From the NCBI GenBank assembly GCA_036320915.1, contig JAXBDG010000014.1, forward strand, positions 496,001-560,000: DNA of 64,000 bases, read 5' to 3'. Shown here one piece after another: positions 33,221 through 45,920 of the stretch (position 1 is the first letter of the stretch; each line of letters starts with the position of its first letter). The position numbers were made by a program, and so were the translations under genes. Below the pieces are notes generated by a model. That model was not told the DNA's origin. It did not search any database and was given only the letters and a program-made list of their open reading frames with translations. Source of the DNA: Linnemannia elongata (lineage: Eukaryota > Mortierellomycota > Mortierellomycetes > Mortierellales > Mortierellaceae).

Positions 33221-36200
33221 ATGGATCCGTCTTCAACGCCTCGGGCTAATCCTCGGAAGGGATTACGCAGACCAGACTATGGACTGCTTCATATGCGGCC
33301 GTCAATAACACCATCTGGTGGTATGTTCTCGACACATCGCACCAGCACAATTGAGAGCCATGAAAGCAACTCAGGGATACAACAGAACCTCCCTGATGAA
33401 AGGATCCACGAAGATTTAGAAAACAACCCATTCCTAGTTACCGTAAGTGCTCCTGCCTTCCGTAGCATCAGGAGCTCCCAACGTGGTTTGCGGTTCGGAA
33501 AACGTGTCAAAACCTGTTGCCTAACAGAGCAGCTCACTCTTTTCTACATGCAACAACCAGCGACCATTTGTCCAAGGTCGTCCGACGCCAAGGTCAACTA
33601 CAACAAAGACCGGGTTAAGGCGACCCGACTATGGACCTATGCAGTCGCACGTTCTCAGGAAGCAGTCCACAACAACAACAACTCATGTCGTCTCACGAAG
33701 GACATTGGTCGATGAGAGTTTGATTGAGGCTATGATGCAGACAACCCTCAGAGTGCCTGGAACTGGGAGCACGAATGCTACAATAGCGTCCCACAGGAAT
33801 GACGATGTTGCAAACAACCAGCGAGCAGCCGTAGAAGTTTCAAGGGAGCCATCAATTTGGGATGACAGCTTGTTTCCTGCAACTGTAAGTAGAAACGCTC
33901 TCAATGTCAACAAGAACGCGACATGAATGCTTTGAGCAATCCTACTATGTGTATGAAATAACATAGTTTTCATGGTGTTTGTCTATAGGATAACTCAGAG
34001 TTCGCCAACCCACCGCAGACACCAAGGAGAGAGTCAAGGACGTTCTCGATGGCACCAGAATCCGGACGGAGGACTCCTCGGCGGCGGCGATCAAGGTCGA
34101 GTAACCAACATCTCAGGACAACTCCAATCAAGGCCCTTGCGGATGCCAACGAGGCCCGCGTAAACAGGCTGATCATGGAGGCGAACAAGCGGGGTCGTGT
34201 TGGGAGAGACAAGCATTCTCCCATGGGAATTCTTCGACAGCTCAGCAGAAGTAAGCAACATGCACGGATTGCGGACCATGTGATGAAGTAAGCATATTGT
34301 CAAAGGACTTGGAACTCACCGTCCCCTCCCTTATCACGCTTGTTTACTAGTTCCTGGATTCAACCCTGCTCCAAAACCATCACCGGACAGAGAGCCCATC
34401 CCAGGAAGCGCGAATTGGAGGAAGCTTACACCCAAGTCAACCCGCACAAAACACATTGACATGTCAGGATCTATCGACAACCCATTCAAATCCTTGTCCA
34501 TCAACAAGGACACAGAACCGACCTCCAGGAGCACAGACCCAACCCCTAGGAGCGTAGATCGCGCAGCAATGTCAAATGCAAAGCGTCGCGCGTTAGACCG
34601 ATTTATGGACGATAACCCTTTTCTTACTTCCGAAGATTACAATCGGATGTGGGACGAGGAGGTGGATACGGCGAGGAACCAATTGATACAGAGTCGAGAG
34701 TCATTCGGATTGACTTTCTCAGGCGGCGATGGAGAGCTACTACTGGGCGACGATGATACTAGGGACCTAAGCCTGGCGGCTCAAGATCTTACAGACCAAT
34801 TCTTCGCCCAAACTCAACGCGAACGCAGCCAAGGAGCGATGGACATTGGTGACATTACGGGCCACTCGGAGAAAGGTTTTGACGATCCAGAGGCTCGTGA
34901 GTCAGTCAAAGGCCAGATCCATGGAGGCTCTAACCAGTTACGAGGCGCTCAAGGGAGCGTAGATGCCAGTGGGGCTGTTGCTTCGACACGGATCTCAGGT
35001 CTACTTCGACCAACTGACCCATCAGGTGCACTTGAGGGTGAATTGCGAAGATCGGGATACGATGCTGAAGATCCAAGTGGGAGGAAACAGGGCAGATTCA
35101 TGGGTTCTGATAACGTTCAAGTGAACGGAACTGGCCGTCAGGGTCAGGACAAGGATCTGGACGCTGATATGAACGATGGTTGGGAAGATATCCCAGACGA
35201 CGAGCTGACACAGGATTTCTTGAGCCAGCTGGAGTCGCAAGCTTCTGCAGCAACGGGCCCTGCATCTGGCGTTGTTGGTGAGGACGGCCGCGGAGGAACT
35301 GGTGAGGGTCGGGACCACTCTGCTGACCGTGTTGATGCTGTTGACGCAGTGAATATAGACAAGGAGGGCCAGGATCTTGTCGCTGTCGATAACGAGGATC
35401 AAAACATGGCGGCTGTGAACGACAATGAACAAGAAGCAGGCGTTACCCATGCTGACGATCTGACACAGGATGTTAACGAACAACTCCGTGACACTTACGG
35501 TTCGCCCCGAGACGTTGACGGACGGAGCCCGGATGCTGACGAGAAGCATGATGAAGTTGACGAGCAAACCGACGAGGTTGACGGTCAGTACCCGGATATC
35601 GACGAGCAGCTTGATGAAGTTGACCTACAGAATCTGGACGTCGATGAGCAGCTCAAAGATGCTGAGATGGGGCACCAAGATGATGAGGAGCAGAGCCTGG
35701 ATGTCAACGAACAACTTGACGTCGAGGGGCAACCCGATGAGGCTAATAGGCGGAAACCGGGTGTTGATGAGCAACTGGATGACGTTGACGGTCAGAAGCC
35801 GGATGTCAACGAAAAGAGCCGGGATATCACAGCAACAGCAGTGGGCGATGAAGAAGGCTCCTTGTTTCTAAATGAGGACAGAGAGGATATGGCGCATCGG
35901 AATGATATGGAGTACGAGGATGGCTACATGAATGTCCATGAGGAGGACCATGTCGAGCAGCAGGAACACGAGGAGCAGCATGGCAAAGCAGGAGTCGAGT
36001 ACTTTGACGATTTTCCCAGTGAGCTGGGAATCATGTCCAACGGAAACATCCTTCGAACAAGTGCTCCTCCAAAGCCCAGGAAAATTGTCAGGTAAGCCCA
36101 CACATATATTTGCAGTGGTGCCTTGGCGCTTTGTGCAAGACGTATTCGTATCTGATGTCTAATCGCATATTGTTTTATTTTCTCGCGTATCACTTTTACA

Positions 36201-36743
36201 TAGACGTTCACGTTCAGGGATTGTTATTCCCTCTATGCCAACGTCGTTGCAGAAGCAGTTGGTGCACACGTTTTCCAGAGCAAGAATGTCCCGAGAGGCC
36301 ATGGATGTCATTCTTGAAGGGTAAGGACCTTGCACACTCCTCCTGTTTTATACGAATGATTATAACGCGAATAAGAAAACTAATAACAAATGTGATTGCT
36401 GTAACGACTAGGTCACACCTGTTCTTTGAGCAAGCATCGAATGATTTGGCAGCCTATGCAGGACACGCTGGTAGAAGGACAGTCGACGAGACGGATGTCG
36501 AGCTGTTGATGAAAAGGTACAATTGTGTACTTATCTCGTGACATTACATTGGGTGCACCACATAGATACTCACTGCCAGTATGCTTATTCATCTTTCTTG
36601 CTTGCTTTGTTTCGTGTCTCAATAGATTGCGGATCCTCCACGACAAGGTGTCGATGGAGTCGCTGCTCCAGCGGTACCTGCCTCGTGAGCTGAGAGACAA
36701 GGTTCTCTTCCCAGACGATATGCCAAGTGCCCGCAGACGATAA
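33221..36743 (+). CDS. CENPT: Inner-kinetochore protein CENP-T (histone-fold)
   Basis: Links centromeric DNA to the outer kinetochore: the C-terminal histone fold pairs with CENP-W, and the N-terminus recruits Ndc80/Mis12 complexes. Exons 33221..33442, 33561..33884, 33989..34250, 34351..36091, 36204..36320, 36412..36516, 36626..36743 give 962 aa with every phase consistent. The histone fold is at about 853-935 (IPSMPTSLQKQLVHTF, DLAAYAGHAGRRTVDETDVE, LLMKR) followed by the family's C-terminal extension (LLQRYLPRELRDKV). Residues 1-270 are basic; the large fourth exon is acidic with a degenerate VDEQ/DEVD/PDxDEQ array at about 35460-35830. Exons 1 and 2 both contain GLRRPDYG. The ATG at 33221 is used because the frame upstream begins only with TTG. 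Large size is usual for CENP-T because its middle is unstructured. Identification rests on the C-terminus. Confidence 0.9.
35462..35830 (+). repeat. Degenerate acidic repeat array in CENP-T
   Basis: Coding DNA made of imperfect units that translate to variants of VDEQLDEVD and QxPDVDE. Units differ in length and sequence, so the array has diverged, unlike the near-identical WD40 pair. Confidence 0.75.
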
Positions 36744-36963
36744 CTTACCGTCTCCAATACCACGCTCAGCTCGCTGTTGCTATTTGCACCATGTACACTT
36801 CCCTTTTGTTTCTTTTTCTATATCATTGTACTTTTATCTAATAAAAAACGCCACCATATTTGCGACTATTTCTCATCAGCTTTTCCCTGTCAATTCCATT
36901 TCTTTTTTCCCCTCACTACACACGTTTACTGTTCCACTTCCACCATTTTCACTCTATATTACA

Positions 36964-39900
36964 ATGCCGATGCCGGAGTCTCAACCTCCAAGTCAAGACC
37001 CTCGGCACAACGAACCCACAACTAGGGGACGACCTATTGCTACCTACAGTGCTGCAACTCGCACACCCACCCGGCCCAACCAAAGTGCCCGTTACAGCGC
37101 CAGCGCCAGGTCAATCGCTGTTACTTGGTCCTCGTCCCCAGTACAACAGGTCCAGCCTCACGCCCAAGGCCAGATGTCTGCTCGCGGTCGGGGTCGTGGC
37201 ACCAGTCAGAGTCAGAGTCAAGGTAGAGGAAGAGTGAGAGGAAAAGGTCAGAGTGGCTCTCAAGAGTATAACCACTCTTTCGCCGGCCAGATCCGAACTA
37301 CCGTCACAGGAACAGCACCTTCAGATGTCTACTCGGTGGAACATGATCCAACGCCACCCGCTGGAGATGGCCTTTCAAGTTGCGTTCCATCATCACCGGC
37401 GCCCTCTTTCAGTTCTGGATACCCGCCTCTTCAAACAGATTTTCTCGATTCTAACTTTGTGCAAGACGTACGAGTTGATGACAACGGACTGGGGTGTTCT
37501 TCGGCGTTTAGTAATGATCGAGAAGCGTCTTCGGGGCCATCGCGCAGGCTTGAGCTTCAAGGCGATTCTGTTGGGGCTGACTCGCAGAGGACTGGTCCTG
37601 ACAACTCGGACTCTAACTTGCTCGGACAGTCATCTTCCAGCCTGACTCTTAGCAATGAGGTAACTTCCTTTCTTATGCATAGTTTGAAAAGAAAAAAAAT
37701 TGAAACTGATGAAATTTATGATAAGCTCGGCCATCTTGCTAATCAAGAATCATTTGTCTGTAAACGCATAGATCATTCTGGCTATCAATATGAAGGGCAA
37801 GACGCTGGGCGGAGCGTACTATGATGGACAGGCATCCAAGTTGTTCGTGATGCAGGATACACCCGACTGCAATGCAGTTGACATAGTGGATACAAGTACG
37901 TTTTTCTTGAATCGAAATAACACGTCGGGACACTCGTTTATATGCATGTCGATGCTAACCATGTGAATTTTTATTTTACATCTAGTCAAAGATCAAGTCC
38001 GGCCAACGTTGATCTTGACCAGCTCTCGTCTGGAAGAATATGTGACCGATGCGCTGATATGGAATGGTCAGTATCATGTTGCCCATTATTTATACATCAC
38101 GTCTCAATCTAATCCTAGTTGTCACGTAATCCTGACACGTCCCTTTCTTGTTACATTGAGTGAGCAGAAGATGGCAGCGAGAACAAGTTGGAGGTCCGAC
38201 CTGGTGGAGAGTTCTCATTCCAGTTGGCGAAAACTAAGTTGATCTCTATCATCATGCAATTCAAGCAGTCAGAGCGAGCCTCTACTGCCTCAGTGATACC
38301 TGGCTCCTCGTACGCCTTCCATGGATCAGTCGATATAGATGAATCGGCTCAGCGGGATGCGCAGATTCAGTTGTTGAATCTGGTCGACCTTGAGAGCAAA
38401 GAAAGCGTACGTGACATTAACGCTTGTTTGCGTTTGTCCGTACTTATATGAGAATGAGCCATCATTATGACGTGCTTGTGCACCTTGATTTATGCCATTT
38501 CTTTATTTTAGGTTGGATGTGCCGGCGCAGTCATCAGCTTTCTCTCCAGGCACGGAATTGTGCATCGTTCAAACAGAGATGGGCGATCGACGATGGCTAT
38601 CTCTGTTGGAGCCTTCACACTGTGAGTTGCGGTACATTGTGTCTTCTAAATTCTTTTTGCCCTCTTTAATGTTGGCAAAATCATATACTCATTCAGATCC
38701 TCACTGTTGTCCATGTTAGTGAATCGTTCATGTATATCAATAAGAACACCTTGAGGTGAGAGCGGCATGCTTGTTTTCTGACGGCTGTCTTCTCGAACAT
38801 GTGAAAGGATTTAAGAGCAATCAATAACTCTAGAAATGAACACGGTCAAAACTTAGCTCGCTGCAAATATTCGAGGACGAGTCTCACCCAAGCATGCACA
38901 GCAGCATTCGAGGCCGTAAGGAGGGTCTTTCACTCTTTGGTAGGTCATATTATATTTATTACTCTTATATGAATGGATCTGTAACAATAGTTACTGAGAT
39001 GGTGCTGACAATAGTATTGCTTTCTGCTTATTAGGTTTGCTCAACCAGACAAAGACCTCTCAAGGACGTTACTTGCTCAAGCAATGGCTTCTCCGACCCT
39101 CGCTGAACATGACCACGATCCACGAGCGCCACCAAACTGTGGATTGCTTTGCTCGGACCGAGAATCAGTCAACCATTGACCAGCTTGCTGCCGCCCTTTC
39201 ACATATCAAGAATATCCCAAAAGTGTTGCAAACAATGTCTCGAAAGGCTGCCATTAATGACTGGCAGGCGATCCTGGAAGTACGTATCGCGTGCTTCTCT
39301 TTAAATGAGTGCCATCAATTGACAAAGTGCGAGTATAGGGCTTGAGTGCTGACTTTTTATCGCCTCATTTTGCCAGTTTGTCTACTGCTGTGTGAAGATC
39401 TTGAATGTCTCGCAAGAAATCTTTGTCGGCGTCGCACCAATCATTCAGGAGGTACATGATCTTCCTGGAGTCGGTGAAGCTACGTCAATTAACATCATGG
39501 AGATACTAATTCCAGAGCCTTACTTTTATCCTTTAGATGCAACGCCACTTTGCAGTGGAGGAGCTCATGAATATGGGCACGTACATCAATGATGTGGTAA
39601 GAAGCGCCCCACAGCTGATCGTCTCTAGGTTGGAGAGCATAAAATATCAAGTACCTTAACCGAATCAATGTACCGCTTTCTCGCCCCATTATTAGCTTGA
39701 TTTCGACGAGAGTGTGATCGAGGGTCGCTGCGTGGTGAAGAGAAACGTGGACGAGGAACTGGATAGCATGCGCAACAACTATCATGGACTCGACGTCTTT
39801 CTTTCTGAGATCGCCAAGGAAATCAGTGTCACCATCCCTTCGGACTTTACCTCGACCATCAATGTTATCTACTTCCCACAGCTGGGTTACCTGATCACGG

Positions 39901-42530
39901 TGCCTAGGAACCCAGAGTGGAAGACGAAGGAGGACTATCAACTCGAGGGGCTCACCGTACAGGTATGCAACTTTGGGTTTGGAGGTTATAGTTGTTCTAG
40001 CTGACGGTGTTATGTAGCGCATGTCCTCCAATACTTGAATTTCTTCTTTTCCTATTATCGACCACTAGTTCAGCACTGAGAGTACCGTCTATTACAAGAA
40101 CGCAACCATGCGAGGTAATAATACATGAGTTCGTTTGCCTTTATGTGAACAGAAGCTGCAAGGTGCTCTTGATTGATACACAGGACTGACAATGGCCAAG
40201 TTGTTATCTGCGAACAGAACTGGACGAGCATCTTGGCGATATTCACGGGCTCATTGTTGGTAAGAATTTGAGCACGCTTGAAAGTCAGAGACTTATCACT
40301 GACATGGATACGAGATGAACTAGTAGCTAACGCGCTTGTGTTTTACTCTCTGACACGACAATAGACCGCGAAATTGACATTCTTCAGGCGCTCCAAGAAC
40401 GGATCATTGAAAACTCGCAGCTTCTCGTGACATGCAGTGACCTCTGCGCAGAGCTCGATGTGTAAGCCAACGCGTCTTCTCTGATTAACCATAACCTGTT
40501 GTATTTTTTACGCGAAAGGTTGACCCTGTTCTTGAAATATTGGTGGTAGGCTAGTATCGTTGGCACGAGTGGCAAGACTGCACAATTACCGGTGCCCTAC
40601 GATGGTGGAGGGAACTATCCTCAAAATTGTGAATGGAAGGTATGTGAACACAGACATGCTTAATTAGTGGCATGCATTCAAAGGGATCATTGCCTAATAC
40701 GATCACTCTCATTTCATCTATTCATCTCATAGACATCCGCTGCAGGAGTTGGTTGTTGACTCGTTTGTGACCAACGGCACGCAGATTGGAGGCATGGGTC
40801 CCAATGGCACTTCTGCTCCGACTGTTGTGACTGGAGCAGATACAGGCTCGCGTTCGTCTGAGACGGGAGATGGTCATGTTGAGAACCGGGTCACGATCCT
40901 CACCGGCCCCAACAGCTCCGGCAAGAGTGTTTACTTGAAGCAGGTACATATACACACATGAAGTTTACAATGAGGCTCCTACCGAAAGGAAGGATTGGTG
41001 CAACAGCTTCTAACCTTCTATCTCTACAACTTACTTAGGTCGCATTGATTACCGTCATGGCACACGTCGGAAGCTTTGTACCAGCAGATTCAGCGGTCGT
41101 TGGTATCACTGACAAGATCTTGACCCGCTTGCAGACGCGTGAGACCGTGTCAAGTGTAAGCAAACGGCGCGCTATTCTTTCCCATTTATCTGTTTCTTCT
41201 TATCGATCACAAGCTTTGTGGGATTACGGTCGAGTTCTAGACTGATACTCCCTTTTCATTCACCCCCCTAACCATTTAGATCCAGAGCGCGTTCATGACT
41301 GATTTACAGCAAGTGGCTCTAGCGACCCGAATGTCGACTTCACGATCTTTGGTCGTGTTGGATGAATTTGGCAAGGGAACTACGTCTACTGGTATGTTGC
41401 CTCCTCCGTACTTTGCACCTACCCAAGAGAATAGCTTATACTCTCAGACAATCTAATTGTCATTTATTTATACACTGCATGTCCGATTTGTAGATGGCGC
41501 AGGCCTGTTCTGCGGCGTGATTGAGTATTTCGCTAGGCTGAACGAAGAGGACCGACCAAGGGTTTTGGCAACAACGCATTTCCATGAGCTGTTTGAGAAT
41601 AACCTGATGGATCTGAGCTTGCCCATCTCGCTCTACACGATGGAGGTTTACCAGCAGCCGGATTGTATGGAAGCTACGTTCTTGTTCAGGTGAGTGCTAA
41701 TTTCTTCATTGGGTTTTGTTGTTCCGCGTAGGTTGATTTTTTTTTTACTTGGCGCGGTATTCCTTTGGATTTGGATGTTGGTGACTTATGTGATTAATTC
41801 ATGGTGGGGTGTTTTTTTCAGAGTCGTGCCAGGCAAGACTCCGTCGTCTCTTGGACCAGCTTGTGCGGCTATGGCCAGCATGCCAACGCACATTGTCCAG
41901 CGAGGTATGTTCTCTTTTCGCTCTACAGCCTTGTCGCACCTTCCAATGAAAATTCTGGCGCCTCATAACAACAATGGTCACTTCAGATAACTAAAAACTT
42001 TGCATTTCACTCTTACAATCTTCGTGACAGGAGTTTACCTCTCGCAGCTCTTCAGACGCTACGAGAACGTGGTCCCGCATTTGACGGCCCACGAGAAGGA
42101 GATGGAAATCTTGTACGAGCGGCTGGTTGAGATGTTGTTGCGCATGGATCTGGAAAAGGAGCATGCATTGGACTTTTGGGACAAAGACAAGGGTATGGCA
42201 ACTACTGCTGATGACGAAGGCGTAGTGCTGCAGACCAGGAGTGTCAAGGTAGAGAAGGGTAGCAACGCGGCTGCTGCTTCAGCCAAGACTCTAAGCGGTG
42301 TTGACGACGGCAGCAACAGCAGCGGTGGTGCAAGCAGCATAAACCTTGGCAAGCGCAGGTACGATGATGGTTCTGCTCTTGAAGAAGGCGAGGGCGACGA
42401 GATTCCAGCGGCTTCTGAGGCTACTGGAGCGATGGAAACTGAACCTGACAACGCTATGCGAGAGGCGCTGCATAAGTTTTTGGAGCTTGCCGCTGAGATT
42501 GGTCGCATAGAGCGTGAAGAGCAAAACTGA
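36964..42530 (+). CDS. MSH5: Meiotic MutS homologue MSH5 (21 exons)
   Basis: Partner of MSH4 in the MutS-gamma clamp that stabilises recombination intermediates and promotes meiotic crossovers. Exons: 36964..37659, 37772..37895, 37986..38066, 38168..38406, 38512..38621, 38720..38755, 38857..38939, 39035..39279, 39377..39451, 39537..39596, 39696..39962, 40069..40114, 40218..40259, 40365..40461, 40550..40639, 40733..40943, 41039..41155, 41280..41391, 41494..41689, 41822..41904, 42031..42530. All phases agree; 1169 aa. Motifs: lever region SLQIFEDESHPS and TSQGRYLLKQWLLRPS; Walker A TGPNSSGKS (about 821-829); Walker B LVVLDEFGKG (about 897-906); ATTHFHEL; RVVPGKTPSSLG. The first ~232 residues are a Gln/Arg/Gly/Ser-rich extension in exon 1, and ~45 residues rich in Gly/Thr/Ser lie between RHPLQELVV and Walker A. 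The C-terminus has an acidic tail. No broken motif was seen, so the protein should be functional. Its start lies 220 bp after the CENP-T stop on the same strand. Confidence 0.95.
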
Positions 42531-42815
42531 ATGAGACTTTTTTTTGCTGGATTTTCGCAACACTTGCATCTTGACTCCTTTCGCAATCATGACTCAATGG
42601 CGGATAGAAGAGGAACTTGGATCTTCTTATGTATGAAATACAACGTTTAATGAAAAGTAAAAAATGCAATATGAAAGAAATGAATAATAATGGCAAGGGG
42701 TGAATGAGTGAATGTGAGTAGGTGGTGTATGTAATCGATGTGAGGTGATGCTACTGCAAAAAAATGAGCCTGTAGCTTCGCTGCGGTCGCCTTCGTTCCT
42801 GGACAATCCTCGGTT

Positions 42816-44773
42816 TTAATCCAGATGTGTGACTCCCTGACCCTTCTTGAGGTTCTTCATGAGCTTCTCCTGTCGGTTCTTCTCGTTGGCGAATGCAGTC
42901 TTGGTTGCCTTCTTGGTCTCACGACGGTTCTTCTTCTCCTGCTTAATAGCCTCCTTACGTGCCTTCTTCTCCTCCTTGGTCTCGGCCTTGTTACGCTTGA
43001 CACCCAAGTTCTCAGCTTCCTCCTCTTCAAAGTCCTCCTCCTCATCAAACTCATCATCACTAGCGTCACCGTTCTCAGCCTTGGCAGCTGCTTCCGCAGC
43101 AGCCGCAACCTCGGCCTGACGCTGTAATGCCTTCTTGGAGAGCTTTTCTGTGACGACGGGCATACCGGTCTTAGGGTCGATGTGTATCCTGCGGCGAGGC
43201 TGCTCCTTGATCATGCCAGGGTGGTTGTCGAGGTTGGAGTATGTACTCAGGATGGTCTGCACATCCCAGTTATCACGCATCCTCTCGGCACGACTCCTGA
43301 AATCCGTTTGCAACTCGGTCGCCATATCATCGTCCAGGTTCTTCTTGGGCCGGCGGGTGCCTCCAACAGTCGTCGCCAACGAACGCTCCTCCTCGCCCTC
43401 ATCCACAAGAAGAGCATTACGGATCGTGCTCAACTTGTTCTCCGAGGTCGCACCTTCAAGTCTTGGGACCATCTTGGAACCCACAATCTCAAACTTGTCC
43501 AAGAAATCGTCCAGAATCGAGTCGAAATCCTTGCGGAGCTCCTCGCCCTTGAAATCTGTGCCTTCGTCCTCATCATCGTCCGAATCCGACTCGTACTCAC
43601 GCTCAATCTTGTCGAACCGCTCATCCAAAAGTGTCAGGTTCTCGTTACGGAACATGGCGGAGGACGACATGGAGAAGGTCGAAGCCGAGGCACCGGCAGG
43701 GCGGCGGGATGACCGAGAGGTCTGGCTGTGTCCGTCATCAGATCCCTCGAATGAATCATCGTCCGACTGGTATTGCTGTGCCTTCTTGAATTTTTTGAAA
43801 TCAGCCTCCCATCCCTGACGGCCGCTCTCCTCACCATCCTCGTCCTCGTCCTCATAGTACTCCTCGACCTCCTCATCTTCAAAATCGCCATCCTCATCCA
43901 GCTGGTCAAAGAAAGACTCGTCCAGATCTCCGTCCACAAACTCTTCATCCTCCAAAGCCTCCAATGTCTGACGAATATCGAAGGGCATATCAGGCTGAAG
44001 ACCCATGGGCACAGCGCTCTGGTAGACATCAGCAAAGTCCAACTCTTCCCTTGAGGGCAAGACACCCGAGGGCAACTGGATCTTGCCCTTCTTCTTTCCT
44101 GCAGCAGTTCCAACATCCTCGCGAGCCATTTCATCCGCAGCATCCGCATCTGTAAACTGGATTCCGCGAGACTGTTGGGCGGCCTTTTTTTGTTGAGCTG
44201 CAACCTTGGGTGCGGCCATGTAAACACCCTCAGACGAGGTTCCGATCTCCTTGAAATGCTGCGAATAGTCGTATGTGCCGTCGTTGTAATCATCGCCTAC
44301 CAATCCCAACATTGCTGCCTCTCCAATTTTCCTATTTTCAAGGTAAAAAAATCATACAAGCCAGCGTTAGTTACTTTGCCACTATTTTTACATTCGTTCA
44401 TGATTTTCCAGGGCCACAAGTACGCTAAAACCAAGACTTACTCCTCGTTCTTAGCAGCACTCTTTTTCTTCTTGCCCGCAGCAACGGGTGCCTCAAGCAA
44501 CTCGACCGCCTCGATTTCGCGGTCGTAGGTACCATAGTTGATCCCGTCCTCTCCACCATGCTCTCCAAAGATATCTTCATCACCGTCAGAGTATACGTCG
44601 CCGTCAAACTCTTCTTGGGGGATAGCAACCTTTCCGATAAGGTTAGCAGGGATAACCTCCTTAAGAACTCGCTGGGGGGCGGACTCGTCACGGGAGAGAG
44701 GGTCACGCTGGGAACGATGGACCAAATGGAAGTGGCGGGCGTTCTTCCTGTCGATGAATTGTTTTTTACCCAT
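42816..44773 (-). CDS. LTV1: Ribosome biogenesis factor LTV1
   Basis: Assembly factor of the small (40S) ribosomal subunit. It rides on pre-40S particles from nucleus to cytoplasm and must be released, after casein-kinase-1 phosphorylation in yeast, before maturation completes. Exons 44442..44773 and 42816..44331 (intron 110 nt, phase 2) give 615 aa. The N-terminal family signature is clear: KKQFIDRKNARHFHLVHRSQ directly after the start, followed by RDPL. Exon 2 opens KIGEAAMLGLVGDDYNDGTY. The middle is very acidic (about 190-230) and the C-terminal third is Lys/Arg/Glu-rich and predicted helical or coiled coil, ending GQGVTHLD. Start is the ATG at 44773, which gives the family N-terminus; the open frame continues upstream but without similarity. 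It converges with MSH5 (285 bp between stops). Confidence 0.94.
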
Positions 44774-45641
44774 TACTGTTGTGCTGTGATTGTGTGTAAT
44801 GTATTTTTTGTTTGTTGGTTGATAGGGAAAAGGTGTGTTGTTTTGTGTGTCCGCCTTGTTTTGTTGCTCGTCGCTTTGAGAGAGTGAGAGAGGGTTGGGT
44901 ATGAAAGGAAGGAGAAAGTGGTCCTGAAGTTTTTGAGCTCCTGAGCGATGTGGGGGTCTGACAAAACGTGCGTTGAATAGGTCTACAAGGTCCCAAGGCA
45001 CACCAAGGAACAATAAAAAAGAAAAAAAAAAAAAGAGATGTGGCTTATCAACTAGTCGGAGAACAACAAAAAAAATCAAGCAGACAGTCACTATGAATTT
45101 GGTGGCGCTTTATTCTGGTAGGTGAAACCTGGGGCGCCAGGAGGGGGAGGCGTCTCAGGCACAAGCTCATACGCCGTCGCTTCAATATTTAAGCAACATC
45201 ACAAATAAAGCGGTGCATTAATGTTAATTCTCCCTTGAGTAAGGAAGGAAAAGAAGAACAGAGAGAACGAGAGAAACAGGGAATGAGAGAGTGAAATCTG
45301 AGGAATGGAAAAAATGATGGCATTGATATTGAAAATAAGGTGGTTCGGGGTAGTCAGGGCACATCCAAGATAAAAAGTCCTCTCTTTCACCCTAAAAGAG
45401 ATTGATGGCCCGATTCTTTATCTGTGTCTCTTGTCAAAAATATGAAACGGCCATCGTTGAAGACGTATATTTAAAGCGAGTCTTCCTCATTTCCCTTGCC
45501 TTGTGAAGGGCAATCGCACTAAACAAAGCAAGGGAGAAAGTAAGATTAGAACAAGGTATTTACTATGTTAGATGGTCACCGATTCCCTAAATATAAAAGA
45601 GAGCACCCATATCGCGTTTAAAGTTTTCTTATTGTTCAGCC

Positions 45642-45920
45642 GTGGCGGTCCCTAATTCGAACCCCACAGGGACTGCACATCCGGATGATATTTACTTGTA
45701 CGAGTTTATTCAAACGACCAGGTGTAAGAGAAAAGTCCCAGATGATAATTTTTGGAATAAGGAGGATCCTGGATCAGGGAGTGTTGAGATTATTGTCAGG
45801 GCATGAACAAGGCACAAGGATATGGCTCTCAAGGAGCAAGAGAAACCAGTTCATGGACAGTTAACCAGTAACGTGCAATCGTTAATAGCGCCAACACCAC
45901 CCATCAAAGAATTAAAATAA
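45642..45920 (+). pseudogene. Unidentified coding relic with an in-frame stop
   Basis: After a strong acceptor (TCTTATTGTTCAG ending at 45639) one frame gives 92 codons interrupted once by TGA at 45804-45806. Before the stop it reads VAVPNSNPTGTAHPDDIYLY, then EFIQTTRCKRKVPDD and GSGSVEIIVRA. After it come HKDMALKEQEKPVHGQ and APTPPIKELK, then TAA. Balanced composition on both sides of the stop suggests a decayed exon. I cannot assign a family; ending an N-terminal domain in EIIVRA is reminiscent of the ubiquitin-like header of crinkler-type fungal proteins, but this is a guess. An intron spanning the TGA is an alternative. Confidence 0.33.

Noticed and set aside
45650..45680. TTCGAACCCC resembling a tRNA T-loop
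   Set aside because: The flanking bases do not form a T stem and no acceptor, D or anticodon arms could be found; the region reads better as a coding relic.
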